Source: an uncultured Collinsella sp.
GTDB lineage: Bacteria; Actinomycetota; Coriobacteriia; Coriobacteriales; Coriobacteriaceae
Reading direction: 5' to 3'
Assembly: GCA_900547505.1 (NCBI GenBank)
Contig: URGY01000048.1
Span: 1-10,623, forward strand
Length of the DNA: 10,623 nucleotides
Part shown: one piece after another, positions 1 to 7,057 of the stretch
Numbering within the stretch: position 1 is the first letter of the stretch
Layout: the number at the start of each line of letters is the position of its first letter
Made by a program: the position numbers and the translations under genes
The notes under the pieces: model-generated
Seen by the model: only the letters and a program-made list of their open reading frames with translations
Told to the model about the DNA's origin: nothing
The model's database searches: none

Positions 1-48
1 CGAGATGCAGCGTAGTCTCGTGGGCTCGGAGATGTGTATAAGAGACAG
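1..48. other. Illumina Nextera adapter contamination at contig end
   Basis: This stretch is synthetic. Bases 1-6 (CGAGAT) match the 3' end of the P7 oligo. Bases 7-14 (GCAGCGTA) sit where the i7 index belongs and match my recollection of the reverse complement of Nextera XT index N721. Bases 15-29 (GTCTCGTGGGCTCGG) are the read 2 primer segment. Bases 30-48 (AGATGTGTATAAGAGACAG) are the 19-bp Tn5 mosaic end. Genomic sequence begins at 49, in the middle of tsaD. Read from the minus strand the adapter has no stop in the tsaD frame, so it adds a false tail to that protein. The element order is seen directly; the index name is from memory. Confidence 0.98.
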
Positions 49-2328
49 GGCGGACAAGGGCGGCACCGTTACGCGAATCCCCTGACGCCCAAGCTTCTTG
101 ATCATCATCTCGCGCAGATGCGGATTAGCCGAGACGCCGCCGCCGATGCAATACTCTCTGCATCCGGTGGCATGCAGCGCGTTCTTGGCCTTCTTGTACT
201 GCACGTCAAAGACCGCCGCCTCAAACGAAGCTGCCAGATCGGGCAGGTGAATCGTGCGCCCGGCTTTGGTCTCCTGCTCAATGTAGAGCGTCACAGCGGT
301 TTTAAGGCCCGAAAGCGAGAAACGATAGTCTCCCCTGCTGTTGAGTGCACGGGGGAAATCAATCGCGCGGGGATTGCCCGTCTCGGCCAGCTTGGAGATG
401 ATGGGGCCACCGGGATAGCCCAGACCCAACGCCTTGGCCACCTTGTCGAAGGCCTCGCCCACAGCGTCGTCGAGCGTCTCACCAAGTACCTCGTAGTCGC
501 CCCATGCCTTCACGTGCACGAGCATGGTGTGCCCGCCCGAGACAAGCGTGAAGATGAACGGCGGCTTGAGGTCGGGCTGCGCCAGCAAGTTGGCAAACAG
601 GTGCCCCTCCAGATGGTTGACGCATACGAGCGGCTTACCGGCAGCGTAGGCAAAGCCTTTGGCAAAGGCGACGCCCACCACGAGGGCGCCCACCAGGCCC
701 GGACCCTGTGTCACGCCCACGGCGGCAAGCTCGCTGGGAGCAATGGCCCCACCCTCAAGACCAAGCGATGCTGCGGCATCCTCGAGCGCCGCATCCACGA
801 CACTCACAATCACCTCAACGTGTTTGCGCGAGGCGATCTCGGGCACCACGCCGCCAAAACGGGCATGGAAATCAATCTGCGTCGACACCTGGTTGGCCAG
901 CATATTGCCATCCGCATCGATAATCGCCACGGCCGTCTCGTCGCAGGAACTCTCGATAGCGAGCACTAGGCGGCGGCGCTCAATTTCGGCACGCTCCCCC
1001 TCGGAGCGCCCGGGCGCAGGCAGCGGCCATACGCGCTGCTCTGCCGCCGTCGGCTCGGGCGAAGCATTGTCGACCGGAAGCACGAGGGGCAGCGGAGCCG
1101 TCATGACGATGGCATCCTTGCCGGCACCATAGTAGCCGCGGCGCCGTCCTGCCTCGGTAAAGCCCAGAGCGTTATAAAGCGCGATCGCTCCCTCGTTGCC
1201 GTCCTCGACCTCGAGCGAAGCCGTGGTGCAGCCGAGCATCTGGGCATCATAGCTCACGTGCGACAGCAGCTTGCGGGCAATGCCTTCACGGCGATGTGCC
1301 GGGTCGACGGCGACATCCAGAATCTGCACATCACCGTCCACGACCATACCGCCGGCAAGGCCCAGCAGCTTGCCGTCGTCGTGTGCCACCCACCAACTAC
1401 GCGGTGCAGCGACGTCCTCGCTCAGTTCGGACAGGAACATGCCCGGCGTCCACGCCTCGTGTCCGGCACCTTCAAAGCAGGCAGCCTCCAGCGCGCTCGC
1501 GCCCTCGGCATCCGCCGCGCCCATGGGACGGAACTGCAGATGACGACCGGCGAGCTCATCGGCAACGCCCGTAATTTCGCTCTGCGCACTCTCGGCAAGA
1601 CCAAGACGCTTGCGCTCGTTTTCCTCGGCATCCGAAAGGCGCGTGTAAATCGGCAGGACGCGGGCCGGATCGCCGTCACCCGCAGCGTGCGCGAGCAGCA
1701 AGCCCTCGCCCGAAGGCCACCACAGGTTGCGCTCCACGCAGCGGGCGGTCTCGTCCTCACCCAGCAGCTTGCCATAGCGCACGAGACCGTCACCGGTCAG
1801 CTGAACCTGGTCCCAGTCTGCTGCTTGGCGCCACTCATCGAGCGCCACGGCGGCCTTGACCACGTGTTCGCGCTCAAATTGACGCTCGGGACCCTCATCG
1901 ACCAGCATATACAACGCCGGATATACCTCACCGCGCATAGCATCGGCCAAGATACCAAGCTTGCCGCGCACGCCAGCCTTCCACGCCGTCCAAGCGCAAG
2001 CGTCGAGCGTCGACACGCCCAGCAGCGAAACATTGGCACCACGCGCGAGGCCCTTGGCAGTGGAGATGCCGATGCGCACACCCGTAAAGGACCCCGGGCC
2101 GCGGCCGACCACATAGCAACCAACATCGCTGCGATCCAGACCGGCTTGAGCCAGCACGCCATCAACGGTATTCACGAGCTCAACGTTGGCGTGACGGCGA
2201 CACATGTGGTCGCCACTCACGAGCTTCGTCTCGCCCGTCTGCCCATCAATCCAGCTTGCCGCGCAGGCAAGCATGTCGGTCGAGGTATCGAGCGCCACCA
2301 CCAGCGCGTTGTCGTTATGCAAGCTCAT
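49..2328 (-). CDS. tsaD: TsaB-RimI-TsaD fusion protein (t6A37 tRNA modification and N-terminal acetylation), 3'-truncated
   Basis: One uninterrupted frame gives 760 genomic residues. Residues ~1-237 are TsaB, the TsaD partner, with the GRGPGSFTGVRIG motif at 75-87 and a typical end at PIYTRLSDAEE. Residues ~263-412 are RimI, a GNAT acetyltransferase for N-terminal alanine of ribosomal protein S18, with acetyl-CoA loop RREGIA (346-351) and a Glu373/Tyr385 pair spaced like the catalytic pair of RimI. A charged, Pro/Ala-containing linker (~413-452) leads to TsaD (from ~453), the transferase that puts threonylcarbamoyl on A37 of ANN-decoding tRNAs. TsaD motifs include AIESSCDETA (457-466), the metal-binding HLEGH (572-576), SGGHT (597-601), GEAFDK (624-629) and CIGGGVSAN (727-735). 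The frame meets the adapter after P-L-S-A, just before the expected C-x-DN metal motif, so roughly 40-60 residues are missing. The ATG start overlaps tsaE by 14 nt, with AAGG at 2338-2341 as a modest ribosome site. The in-frame stop at 2347-2349 rules out a longer ATG start. It probably acts as a cytoplasmic complex with TsaE. Confidence 0.95.
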
Positions 2329-2821
2329 CTTGTACAGCCTTATCAATCAAATGGGAAAGCTCCATTGCGCGGTCACCGTGCGCCTCAAGCGTTATCGTTC
2401 GCACATCGCTGTCGCCCTCATCACGCTTGAGCGTCACCGAAAGATACTCATCCGTCAGCTCGTCCTGGAATTGTTCGCCCCATTCCAGCAGGCAAGCACC
2501 CTCATAGCCCAGCACATCGAAAATGCCCGTATCCTCGAGCTCGTAGGCATGCTCCAGGCGGTATAGATCAAAGTGAAACAGCGGAATACGACCTTGATCG
2601 TGAACGGCCATGAGCGCAAACGTAGGACTCGTAACCATATGCCCATCGCCCAGCCCGCGCGAGACGCCCTTGGTAAAGTGAGTTTTGCCCACTCCCAGGC
2701 CACCGGTCAGGATGAGCACATCGCCGTCCTCAAGACACGGTGCAATTAGCTCGCCAAAGTACTCCGTATCGGCAGCGCAAGTCGTTTTGTAAGTACCTAC
2801 CCCCAGGCGCTCCAGGGACAT
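2315..2821 (-). CDS. tsaE: TsaE, ATPase of the t6A tRNA modification complex
   Basis: A 168-residue P-loop protein of usual family length. TsaE binds the TsaB-TsaD heterodimer and uses ATP hydrolysis to reset it between rounds of threonylcarbamoyl transfer to tRNA A37. Visible motifs are the Walker A box GGLGVGKT (40-47), SPTF (65-68), FDLYRL (84-89), and the family Glu-Trp in LLEWGEQF (111-118). The ATG is chosen because a strong AAGGAG (2827-2832) lies 5 nt upstream, in the 12-nt gap after the glycosylase stop. The last 14 nt overlap the start of the TsaB-RimI-TsaD gene, so both are probably translationally coupled. The partners are adjacent, which fits joint production. Identification is firm from the motifs; the biochemical role is family knowledge. 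Confidence 0.96.
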   Translation of the reverse strand: MSLERLGVGTYKTTCAADTEYFGELIAPCLEDGDVLILTGGLGVGKTHFTKGVSRGLGDGHMVTSPTFALMAVHDQGRIPLFHFDLYRLEHAYELEDTGIFDVLGYEGACLLEWGEQFQDELTDEYLSVTLKRDEGDSDVRTITLEAHGDRAMELSHLIDKAVQDELA

Positions 2822-2833
2822 ATATGCTCCTTA

Positions 2834-3454
2834 TTATTCCGAGGCGCCCTCTGGTGCGGGATGTCGCTCCAGATAATCGCCCAGCATCTTAAAGTCTTCC
2901 TCCAACAGCTCCTGCCACGCCGGATTGCGCAGCGCTGCTGCCGGATGAAAAGTGGGCATTACTACAAAATGCCCCATCTGGTGGAACCTGCCGCGCAGCT
3001 TAGTAATGCCAATCTCGGTCTTAAGCACAAAGTGCGTCGCGGGGTTGCCGAGCGTCACGATAATATCAGGCCAGATGCTTCGAATCTGCTCACGCAAAAA
3101 CGGCGAGCAAGCCAGCACTTCCTCGGGACGCGGATTGCGGTTTCCCGGCGGGCGGCACTTAAGCACGTTGGCAATGTAGACGTCTTCGCGTTTGAGCCCC
3201 GCCAGCGACAAAATGCCGTTGAGGTCCTCGCCTGCCGCCCCCACAAAGGGCTCGCCCTGCAAATCCTCATTGCGGCCCGGCGCCTCACCAATAAACATCA
3301 CGCGAGCGCGGGGGTTTCCCACGCCAAACACGATATTGTGACGCGACTGGTAGAGCTGGCAGAGGTGACAATCGCCCAGAACGGCCTCAATTTCCTCGAG
3401 TGCGACCTCACGTGGTGCCTGATGGGTATGGCCGGGGATGTGCATGACGCCCAT
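2834..3454 (-). CDS. Family 4 uracil-DNA glycosylase with [4Fe-4S] cluster
   Basis: A 206-residue protein that cuts uracil from DNA after cytosine deamination, starting base excision repair. The family 4 layout is clear. Four cysteines likely to hold an iron-sulfur cluster are at 29 and 32 (CHLC), 100 (in VLKCRPPGNR) and 116. The catalytic motif 1 is GEAPGRNED (56-64), and motif 2 is HPAAAL (170-175), whose histidine lies in the active site. Motif GEAPG with a Glu rather than the GQDPYH of family 1 separates it from Ung. AGGAG (3460-3464) precedes the ATG by 5 nt and overlaps the stop of alr, supporting this start over the internal Met4 and suggesting coupling. It sits between alr and tsaE with 8- and 12-nt gaps. 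Nothing else in the operon is a DNA repair gene, so the link is probably co-expression only. Confidence 0.95.
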   Translation of the reverse strand: MGVMHIPGHTHQAPREVALEEIEAVLGDCHLCQLYQSRHNIVFGVGNPRARVMFIGEAPGRNEDLQGEPFVGAAGEDLNGILSLAGLKREDVYIANVLKCRPPGNRNPRPEEVLACSPFLREQIRSIWPDIIVTLGNPATHFVLKTEIGITKLRGRFHQMGHFVVMPTFHPAAALRNPAWQELLEEDFKMLGDYLERHPAPEGASE

Positions 3455-3462
3455 AGCGGCTC

Positions 3463-4608
3463 CTACACGTAGACCTTGTCGAGACGCATGCCAAAGCCGC
3501 AGGCGACCTCGTAGTTAATCGTTCCGCGCAGTCGGGCCATCTCGTCCATAGTGATCTCGGCATCGCCATCGCGGCCGACAATGATCATCTCGTCACCATA
3601 CTCGGCCTCGGGAATCTCGTGTGCCGGGTTGGACTGAATGGCGACCATAAACTGGTCCATGCAGATATTGCCAACCTGATGCACGCGCTCGCCGCGATAC
3701 AGCACATCCATACGATTGGAAAGCGTACGCGATAGGCCATCGGCATAACCGATTGGCAGCGTGCAGATCTGAACGCGCGTACGCGGTACGCGGTAGGTAA
3801 AACCGTAGCCCACGCCCTCACCCATCGCAGGGTGTGCCACGCGCGTCACACGCGCATGGACGCTCATAACGGGATCAAGCTGCATCACGCGGCCACTCAG
3901 CTCGCACGGCTGCATGCCATACAAGCCAACGCCGGCGCGGATCATATCAAAATGCATCGAGGGGTCGAGCATCGAGGACGGCGTGTTGGCGCAGTGCACG
4001 ATACCGCACTCAAAACCCGCATCCTTAATGGCCTGAACGGCCTCGGTAAAGCGCTGACACTGCAGCTTGTAGTCCCAGCCCGAAGGTTCATCGGCCGTGG
4101 CGAAGTGCGTAAATACGCCGTCGCACTGAATACCGCGATGGAAATTTATACCACGGACAAAGTCGAGCACCTGCGTGTAGTGAACGCCGATACGATTCAT
4201 GCCCGTCTCGATGGCGAGATGATACTTGCCCACTTTGCCCGCCGCGACGGCACATTCGCCATACGCAAGAGCAAAGTCAGACGTATAGACCGAGGGCATG
4301 ATATCAAACTCGAGCAACGTCGGAATGGCCTCGATAGGCGGCTCGCTTAGGATGAGGATGGGTTTCGTAATCCCGCCCTGTCGGAGCTCAACGCCCTCGT
4401 TAACCGTCGCCACGGCAAACATGTCGGCACCGGCCGAATACATGATCTTGGCGCACTCAACAGCTCCATGACCATAAGCATCGGCCTTGACCACGCAGCA
4501 CAGGCGCTGACGTGGATTCAGCAAGTTCTTATAGGCCCTCGTGTTGCGACGGAGCGCCCCGCGGTCGATCTCGACCCAGGACCAGCGCGTCAAATCGGCT
4601 TTGTTCAT
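3463..4608 (-). CDS. alr: Alanine racemase (PLP-dependent)
   Basis: A 381-residue enzyme that interconverts L- and D-alanine, supplying D-alanine for peptidoglycan peptides. The N-terminal TIM barrel carries VVKADAYGHGA, with Lys41 as the PLP Schiff-base lysine. The second catalytic base is expected at Tyr268 in EGVGYGFTYR. The substrate-proximal GNICMDQ is at 313-319, and the PIGYADG stretch at 285-291 is the usual C-terminal domain hallmark. Length is normal. It begins 2 nt after the nnr stop and ends 8 nt before the glycosylase start, so it is deep inside the operon. There is no strong Shine-Dalgarno; a GGATGA lies ~8-13 nt upstream within the end of nnr, which suggests translation may depend on ribosomes leaving nnr. 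The alr-nnr-acpS neighbourhood is a common bacterial arrangement. Confidence 0.97.
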   Translation of the reverse strand: MNKADLTRWSWVEIDRGALRRNTRAYKNLLNPRQRLCCVVKADAYGHGAVECAKIMYSAGADMFAVATVNEGVELRQGGITKPILILSEPPIEAIPTLLEFDIMPSVYTSDFALAYGECAVAAGKVGKYHLAIETGMNRIGVHYTQVLDFVRGINFHRGIQCDGVFTHFATADEPSGWDYKLQCQRFTEAVQAIKDAGFECGIVHCANTPSSMLDPSMHFDMIRAGVGLYGMQPCELSGRVMQLDPVMSVHARVTRVAHPAMGEGVGYGFTYRVPRTRVQICTLPIGYADGLSRTLSNRMDVLYRGERVHQVGNICMDQFMVAIQSNPAHEIPEAEYGDEMIIVGRDGDAEITMDEMARLRGTINYEVACGFGMRLDKVYV

Positions 4609-4610
4609 GA

Positions 4611-6227
4611 TTAGTCATCCGACCCTTCGTCCATGATTCCCAGATCTTCGAGCGCATCCTTTGCCGCCAGTTCCATGGCAGGACCGATCAAGTCGATAAG
4701 ATCGGTCGCGATGACGCTCTTCTCACCATACTCCGTCGCCGCGGCAAAACCGGCGTAGCTGTGAAGTGCGACGGCGTACGAATACAGCAACTCCCAACGA
4801 TCCATCTCGTCGCGCATGGTGGCAAGCGTGCCGGCCAAAATACCCGCGAGAACATCACCCGAACCGGCAGTTGCCAGAGAAGCCGGACCCGAGAGCGGCA
4901 GCAGCACACGCTCAACGCCACAGATAGCCGTCGTCGGCCCCTTGGCAATGACCACCAGATTGTCGGAGCCTGCAGCCCAGACAACCTTCTGCGCGGCCGC
5001 AATCGCGGTACCAAGGTCGTTCACCTCGTCACCGGCAACCAGACGCGAAAGCTCACGATAGTGCGGCGTCATAACCAACGGCTGCTCGCGACGATACATC
5101 TCGGGATTACTATCAATACCGTCAATGGCAATCTTAGCAAGGCAGTTGAGTGCATCGGCGTCCAAGATAAGCGGCACATCAAGCTCGAGCAAGCCCGAAA
5201 CCACCTGCATAGCGCCGGCAGATGTCGTCATACCGGGACCGCACAGTACACAGCTGTACTTCTTTGCAATCTCGCACACAGTCATGCGCGCAGCGGCGCC
5301 AAAGGAGCCGCGGGAATCAGACGGAATAGCAAAGACGGGAATCGAAGGAAGTGCCATGCGAATAAGATTGGCGCAGGCGTCAGGAGCCGCGACTGCCACG
5401 TAACCAGCACCCGCGCGAGCTGCAGACTTGGCCGCCATAATGGCAGCACCAGGATATTGCGCAGATCCGGCGACAATAAGCACAGAGCCACGGGAATACT
5501 TATCGATATTCGTAGGTAGTGGAGCAAAGTAATCAACTAAGTCACCGGGCTCGACAATCTCGGCGGCGTGGTCGACATCATCGATCACCTCGTCAAGACG
5601 GTCGTAAAGATTGCCGCAGATCAAATCGCCAGCATACTCAGGGCCATCAGCGCTATACAGACCAATCTTGGGCGCAATCATCGTCACCGTATGCTCGGCA
5701 CGAATGCAGTCGTCATCAACAACGCCCGTCTCGGCATTCAGGCCCGAGGGGACATCAATGGATACGACACAATCGGCGCATTCATTGACCGTAGGAATCC
5801 AGATGGAGAACGGCGCACGCAGATTCCCGTGGAAACCGGTACCAAAAATGGCATCGACAACAACATCGGCCTTATCGATCAAAACCTCGAGTTCGTCACG
5901 CGAGGGGCCGACGCAAACGTGCACATCGCGGCCGGCAGTACGACGAGCAACATGACGTGCCAGAGCAGCAGGAATCTCATCCGGCTCAACCGGAGAAACG
6001 ATATCGACGTCCACACCCTTATGGCTCAGAATATCGGCGGCAACCCAACCGTCGCCGCCATTATTACCAAAACCGACCAGAACGAGAACCCGATCGGGAT
6101 TGAGCTTCAAGACCTCGTTGGCGGCAAACTCACCCGCTAGCTCCATAAGCTCGGCCTTCGAAGTCCCTTCGCGTTCGATGATGTCCTCGAGACGAACGAC
6201 TTCTTCGGTACTCAAAACCGGTTTCAT
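4611..6227 (-). CDS. nnr: Bifunctional NAD(P)H-hydrate epimerase / ADP-dependent NAD(P)H-hydrate dehydratase
   Basis: A 538-residue two-domain metabolite-repair enzyme. The N-terminal YjeF_N-type half (~1-225) interconverts R and S forms of NADHX and NADPHX. It shows GNNGGDG (54-60), DAIFGTG (125-131) and SIDVPSGLNAETG (156-168). The C-terminal ribokinase-like half (~235-525) dehydrates the S form back to NAD(P)H using ADP. It shows KYSRGSVLIVAGS (243-255), a CGPGM loop, LILDADALN, and the nucleotide-site motif GSGD (455-458) with Asp458 as likely catalytic residue. The usual HKG ahead of the glycine-rich strand reads KYSRG, a change seen in the family. The ATG follows the acpS stop with no gap, and AGGAG (6233-6237) lies 5 nt upstream inside acpS, so translation is probably coupled. 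The acidic tail (ALEDLGIMDEGSDD) has no known role. Confidence 0.97.
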   Translation of the reverse strand: MKPVLSTEEVVRLEDIIEREGTSKAELMELAGEFAANEVLKLNPDRVLVLVGFGNNGGDGWVAADILSHKGVDVDIVSPVEPDEIPAALARHVARRTAGRDVHVCVGPSRDELEVLIDKADVVVDAIFGTGFHGNLRAPFSIWIPTVNECADCVVSIDVPSGLNAETGVVDDDCIRAEHTVTMIAPKIGLYSADGPEYAGDLICGNLYDRLDEVIDDVDHAAEIVEPGDLVDYFAPLPTNIDKYSRGSVLIVAGSAQYPGAAIMAAKSAARAGAGYVAVAAPDACANLIRMALPSIPVFAIPSDSRGSFGAAARMTVCEIAKKYSCVLCGPGMTTSAGAMQVVSGLLELDVPLILDADALNCLAKIAIDGIDSNPEMYRREQPLVMTPHYRELSRLVAGDEVNDLGTAIAAAQKVVWAAGSDNLVVIAKGPTTAICGVERVLLPLSGPASLATAGSGDVLAGILAGTLATMRDEMDRWELLYSYAVALHSYAGFAAATEYGEKSVIATDLIDLIGPAMELAAKDALEDLGIMDEGSDD

Positions 6228-6767
6228 CTATGCTCCTAGCGTATCTTGCGAAGCATCGCCCAGGTGCTCCGTCAATGCTGAATTCTGCAGCTGCTCAAGC
6301 TCATCTAAAACAGAGCGAGCCTCTTTAAATGTCTGCGCTACGCGTTTCTTGGTACTCACCTTTTCCTCTTTTGGCTTAGGCCGAGCATCTTCGGTAATCG
6401 CGATGGCATTCGCAACGGCTAAGTCTCCTGTAAGCGTAATGGAAAGAGCGACCTCAACAACACCCAGCTCTTGAGCGATCTCGAGAGCACGGCCCGAAAG
6501 CAGCGCCTTCGGTTTGCCGAGTTTATCACGCGTAACCGAAACATCCTTGCGACCAACGCCTTGACTAAAACCCGTGCCGAGAGCTTTAAGTACCGCCTCG
6601 CGCGAAGCAAAGCGGCTGGCATAGTGAGCAGCGGGACGCGATGATACATCACAATACGCACGCTCTTCTTCGGTAAACACACGCCGAGCAAACGACGGCG
6701 TCTTTTCAAGAATTGATTTCATACGGGAAATCTCGACGATATCAACGCCGATACCAGCTTCAGCCAT
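6228..6767 (-). CDS. acpS: Holo-[acyl-carrier-protein] synthase with C-terminal extension
   Basis: AcpS moves 4'-phosphopantetheine from CoA to a serine of acyl carrier protein, activating fatty acid synthesis. Family motifs are GVDIVEISR (7-15; Asp9 Mg-binding) and RFASREAVLKALGTG (52-66; Glu57 and Lys61). The start is the second of two in-frame ATGs: GGAGGTG at 6771-6777 is well placed for the ATG at 6765-6767, whereas the upstream ATG (6779) overlaps that site and has none of its own. This gives 179 residues against ~120-126 for typical AcpS. The extra ~52 residues (128-179) are charged, start ARPKPKEEK, and contain a likely helix around KKRVAQTFKEARSVLDELEQL. The SITH of Bacillus-type enzymes reads SITL (109-112), so that histidine is absent; E. 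coli AcpS also lacks it. First gene of the operon; its stop abuts the nnr ATG. Confidence 0.95.
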   Translation of the reverse strand: MAEAGIGVDIVEISRMKSILEKTPSFARRVFTEEERAYCDVSSRPAAHYASRFASREAVLKALGTGFSQGVGRKDVSVTRDKLGKPKALLSGRALEIAQELGVVEVALSITLTGDLAVANAIAITEDARPKPKEEKVSTKKRVAQTFKEARSVLDELEQLQNSALTEHLGDASQDTLGA

Positions 6768-6770
6768 GTT

Positions 6771-6777
6771 CACCTCC
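6771..6777 (-). promoter_or_regulatory. Strong Shine-Dalgarno site fixing the acpS start
   Basis: The minus strand reads GGAGGTG followed by AAC and ATG. It is complementary to the CACCTCC anti-Shine-Dalgarno visible at the 16S 3' end (10581-10587). It overlaps the upstream in-frame ATG at 6777-6779, which therefore is unlikely to be used, and sets the acpS start at 6767. Confidence 0.85.
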
Positions 6778-6796
6778 ATATCGCACAGACTAAGTT

Positions 6797-6826
6797 ATTG
6801 TAGCCCGTTCACAGAAGATGCGACAA
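6797..6826 (-). promoter_or_regulatory. Candidate promoter, proximal, for the acpS operon
   Basis: On the minus strand, TTGTCG (6821-6826) and TACAAT (6797-6802) are separated by 18 nt, matching 4 of 6 and 5 of 6 sigma-70-type consensus bases. Transcription would start near 6789-6790, giving a leader of ~22 nt that just contains the acpS ribosome site. It lies between the rRNA terminator and the first operon gene, where a promoter is needed. No start-site data, so this is inference from pattern and position. Confidence 0.5.
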
Positions 6827-6832
6827 ACGAGG

Positions 6833-6862
6833 GTTATAAAACACAGCTACTATGTGAGACAA
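6833..6862 (-). promoter_or_regulatory. Candidate promoter, distal, for the acpS operon
   Basis: TTGTCT (6857-6862) and TATAAC (6833-6838) on the minus strand are 18 nt apart, each close to the sigma-70-type consensus. It sits 36 nt upstream of the proximal candidate, with the same spacing and the same TTGTC start of the -35 box. Either or both could serve the operon. Position just downstream of the rRNA terminator supports it; sequence alone cannot show activity. Confidence 0.4.
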
Positions 6863-6876
6863 AAGCCCTTAAACGC

Positions 6877-6907
6877 AAAAAGGGGGAGGCCGCGAGGCCT
6901 CCCCCTT
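6877..6907 (-). terminator. Intrinsic terminator of the rRNA operon
   Basis: The arms at 6896-6907 and 6880-6891 form a perfect 12-bp, very GC-rich stem (minus-strand RNA AAGGGGGAGGCC with GGCCUCCCCCUU) closed by a UCGC loop. The RNA then continues with U residues (6877-6881 are A on the plus strand). It lies ~32 nt past the 5S 3' end, so it ends rRNA transcription and insulates the acpS operon. On the plus strand the stem is not followed by a T run, so it should act one way. Confidence 0.93.
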
Positions 6908-6938
6908 CTCAGTTCGATGACGGCTCGGTGCCGTCCAC

Positions 6939-7057
6939 CGGTCAGCGGCGCCCTGGCCTCCCACGGGCTGACCCCGCAGTACTCTCGGCGCGATGGGGCT
7001 TAGCTTCCGGGTTCGGAACGGGACCGGGCGTGCCCCCCATGCTCTGGCCGCTGACCG
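6939..7057 (-). rRNA. rrf: 5S ribosomal RNA
   Basis: The minus strand carries the 5S core ACGCCCGGTCCCGTTCCGAA, then CCCGGAAGCTAAGCCCC and GAGAGTACTGC, in the correct order. Ends were placed by aligning helix I with the E. coli molecule, giving ~119 nt; each end may be off by a few bases. The helix I arms belong to a longer perfect 15-bp inverted repeat (6935-6949 with 7047-7061), so pairing extends ~4 bp beyond the mature ends and probably forms the precursor stem cut during maturation. It is the last gene of the rRNA operon, with a terminator just after it. Confidence 0.95.

Noticed and set aside
1..48. Transposon end suggesting a mobile element insertion in tsaD
   Set aside because: The 19-bp mosaic end is joined to primer, index and P7 sequence, so it is library adapter and not a natural Tn5-like insertion.
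34..969. 311-residue plus-strand ORF beginning MYKRQ
   Set aside because: Its start codon lies in the synthetic adapter and the rest is antisense to tsaD.
1258..2430. 390-residue plus-strand ORF
   Set aside because: Antisense to the TsaB-RimI part of the fusion gene, which has all family motifs; the ORF product has no recognisable domain and reflects GC-rich codon use on the other strand.
2861..3472. 203-residue plus-strand ORF
   Set aside because: Exact antisense shadow of the uracil-DNA glycosylase, whose catalytic motifs and iron-sulfur cysteines are on the minus strand.
4761..6140. Long plus-strand ORFs of 252 and 190 residues
   Set aside because: Both are antisense to nnr and show no known motif, signal peptide or ribosome site.
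6767..6779. Longer AcpS starting at the ATG at 6779 (183 residues)
   Set aside because: That ATG overlaps the GGAGGTG ribosome site for the next ATG and has no site of its own.
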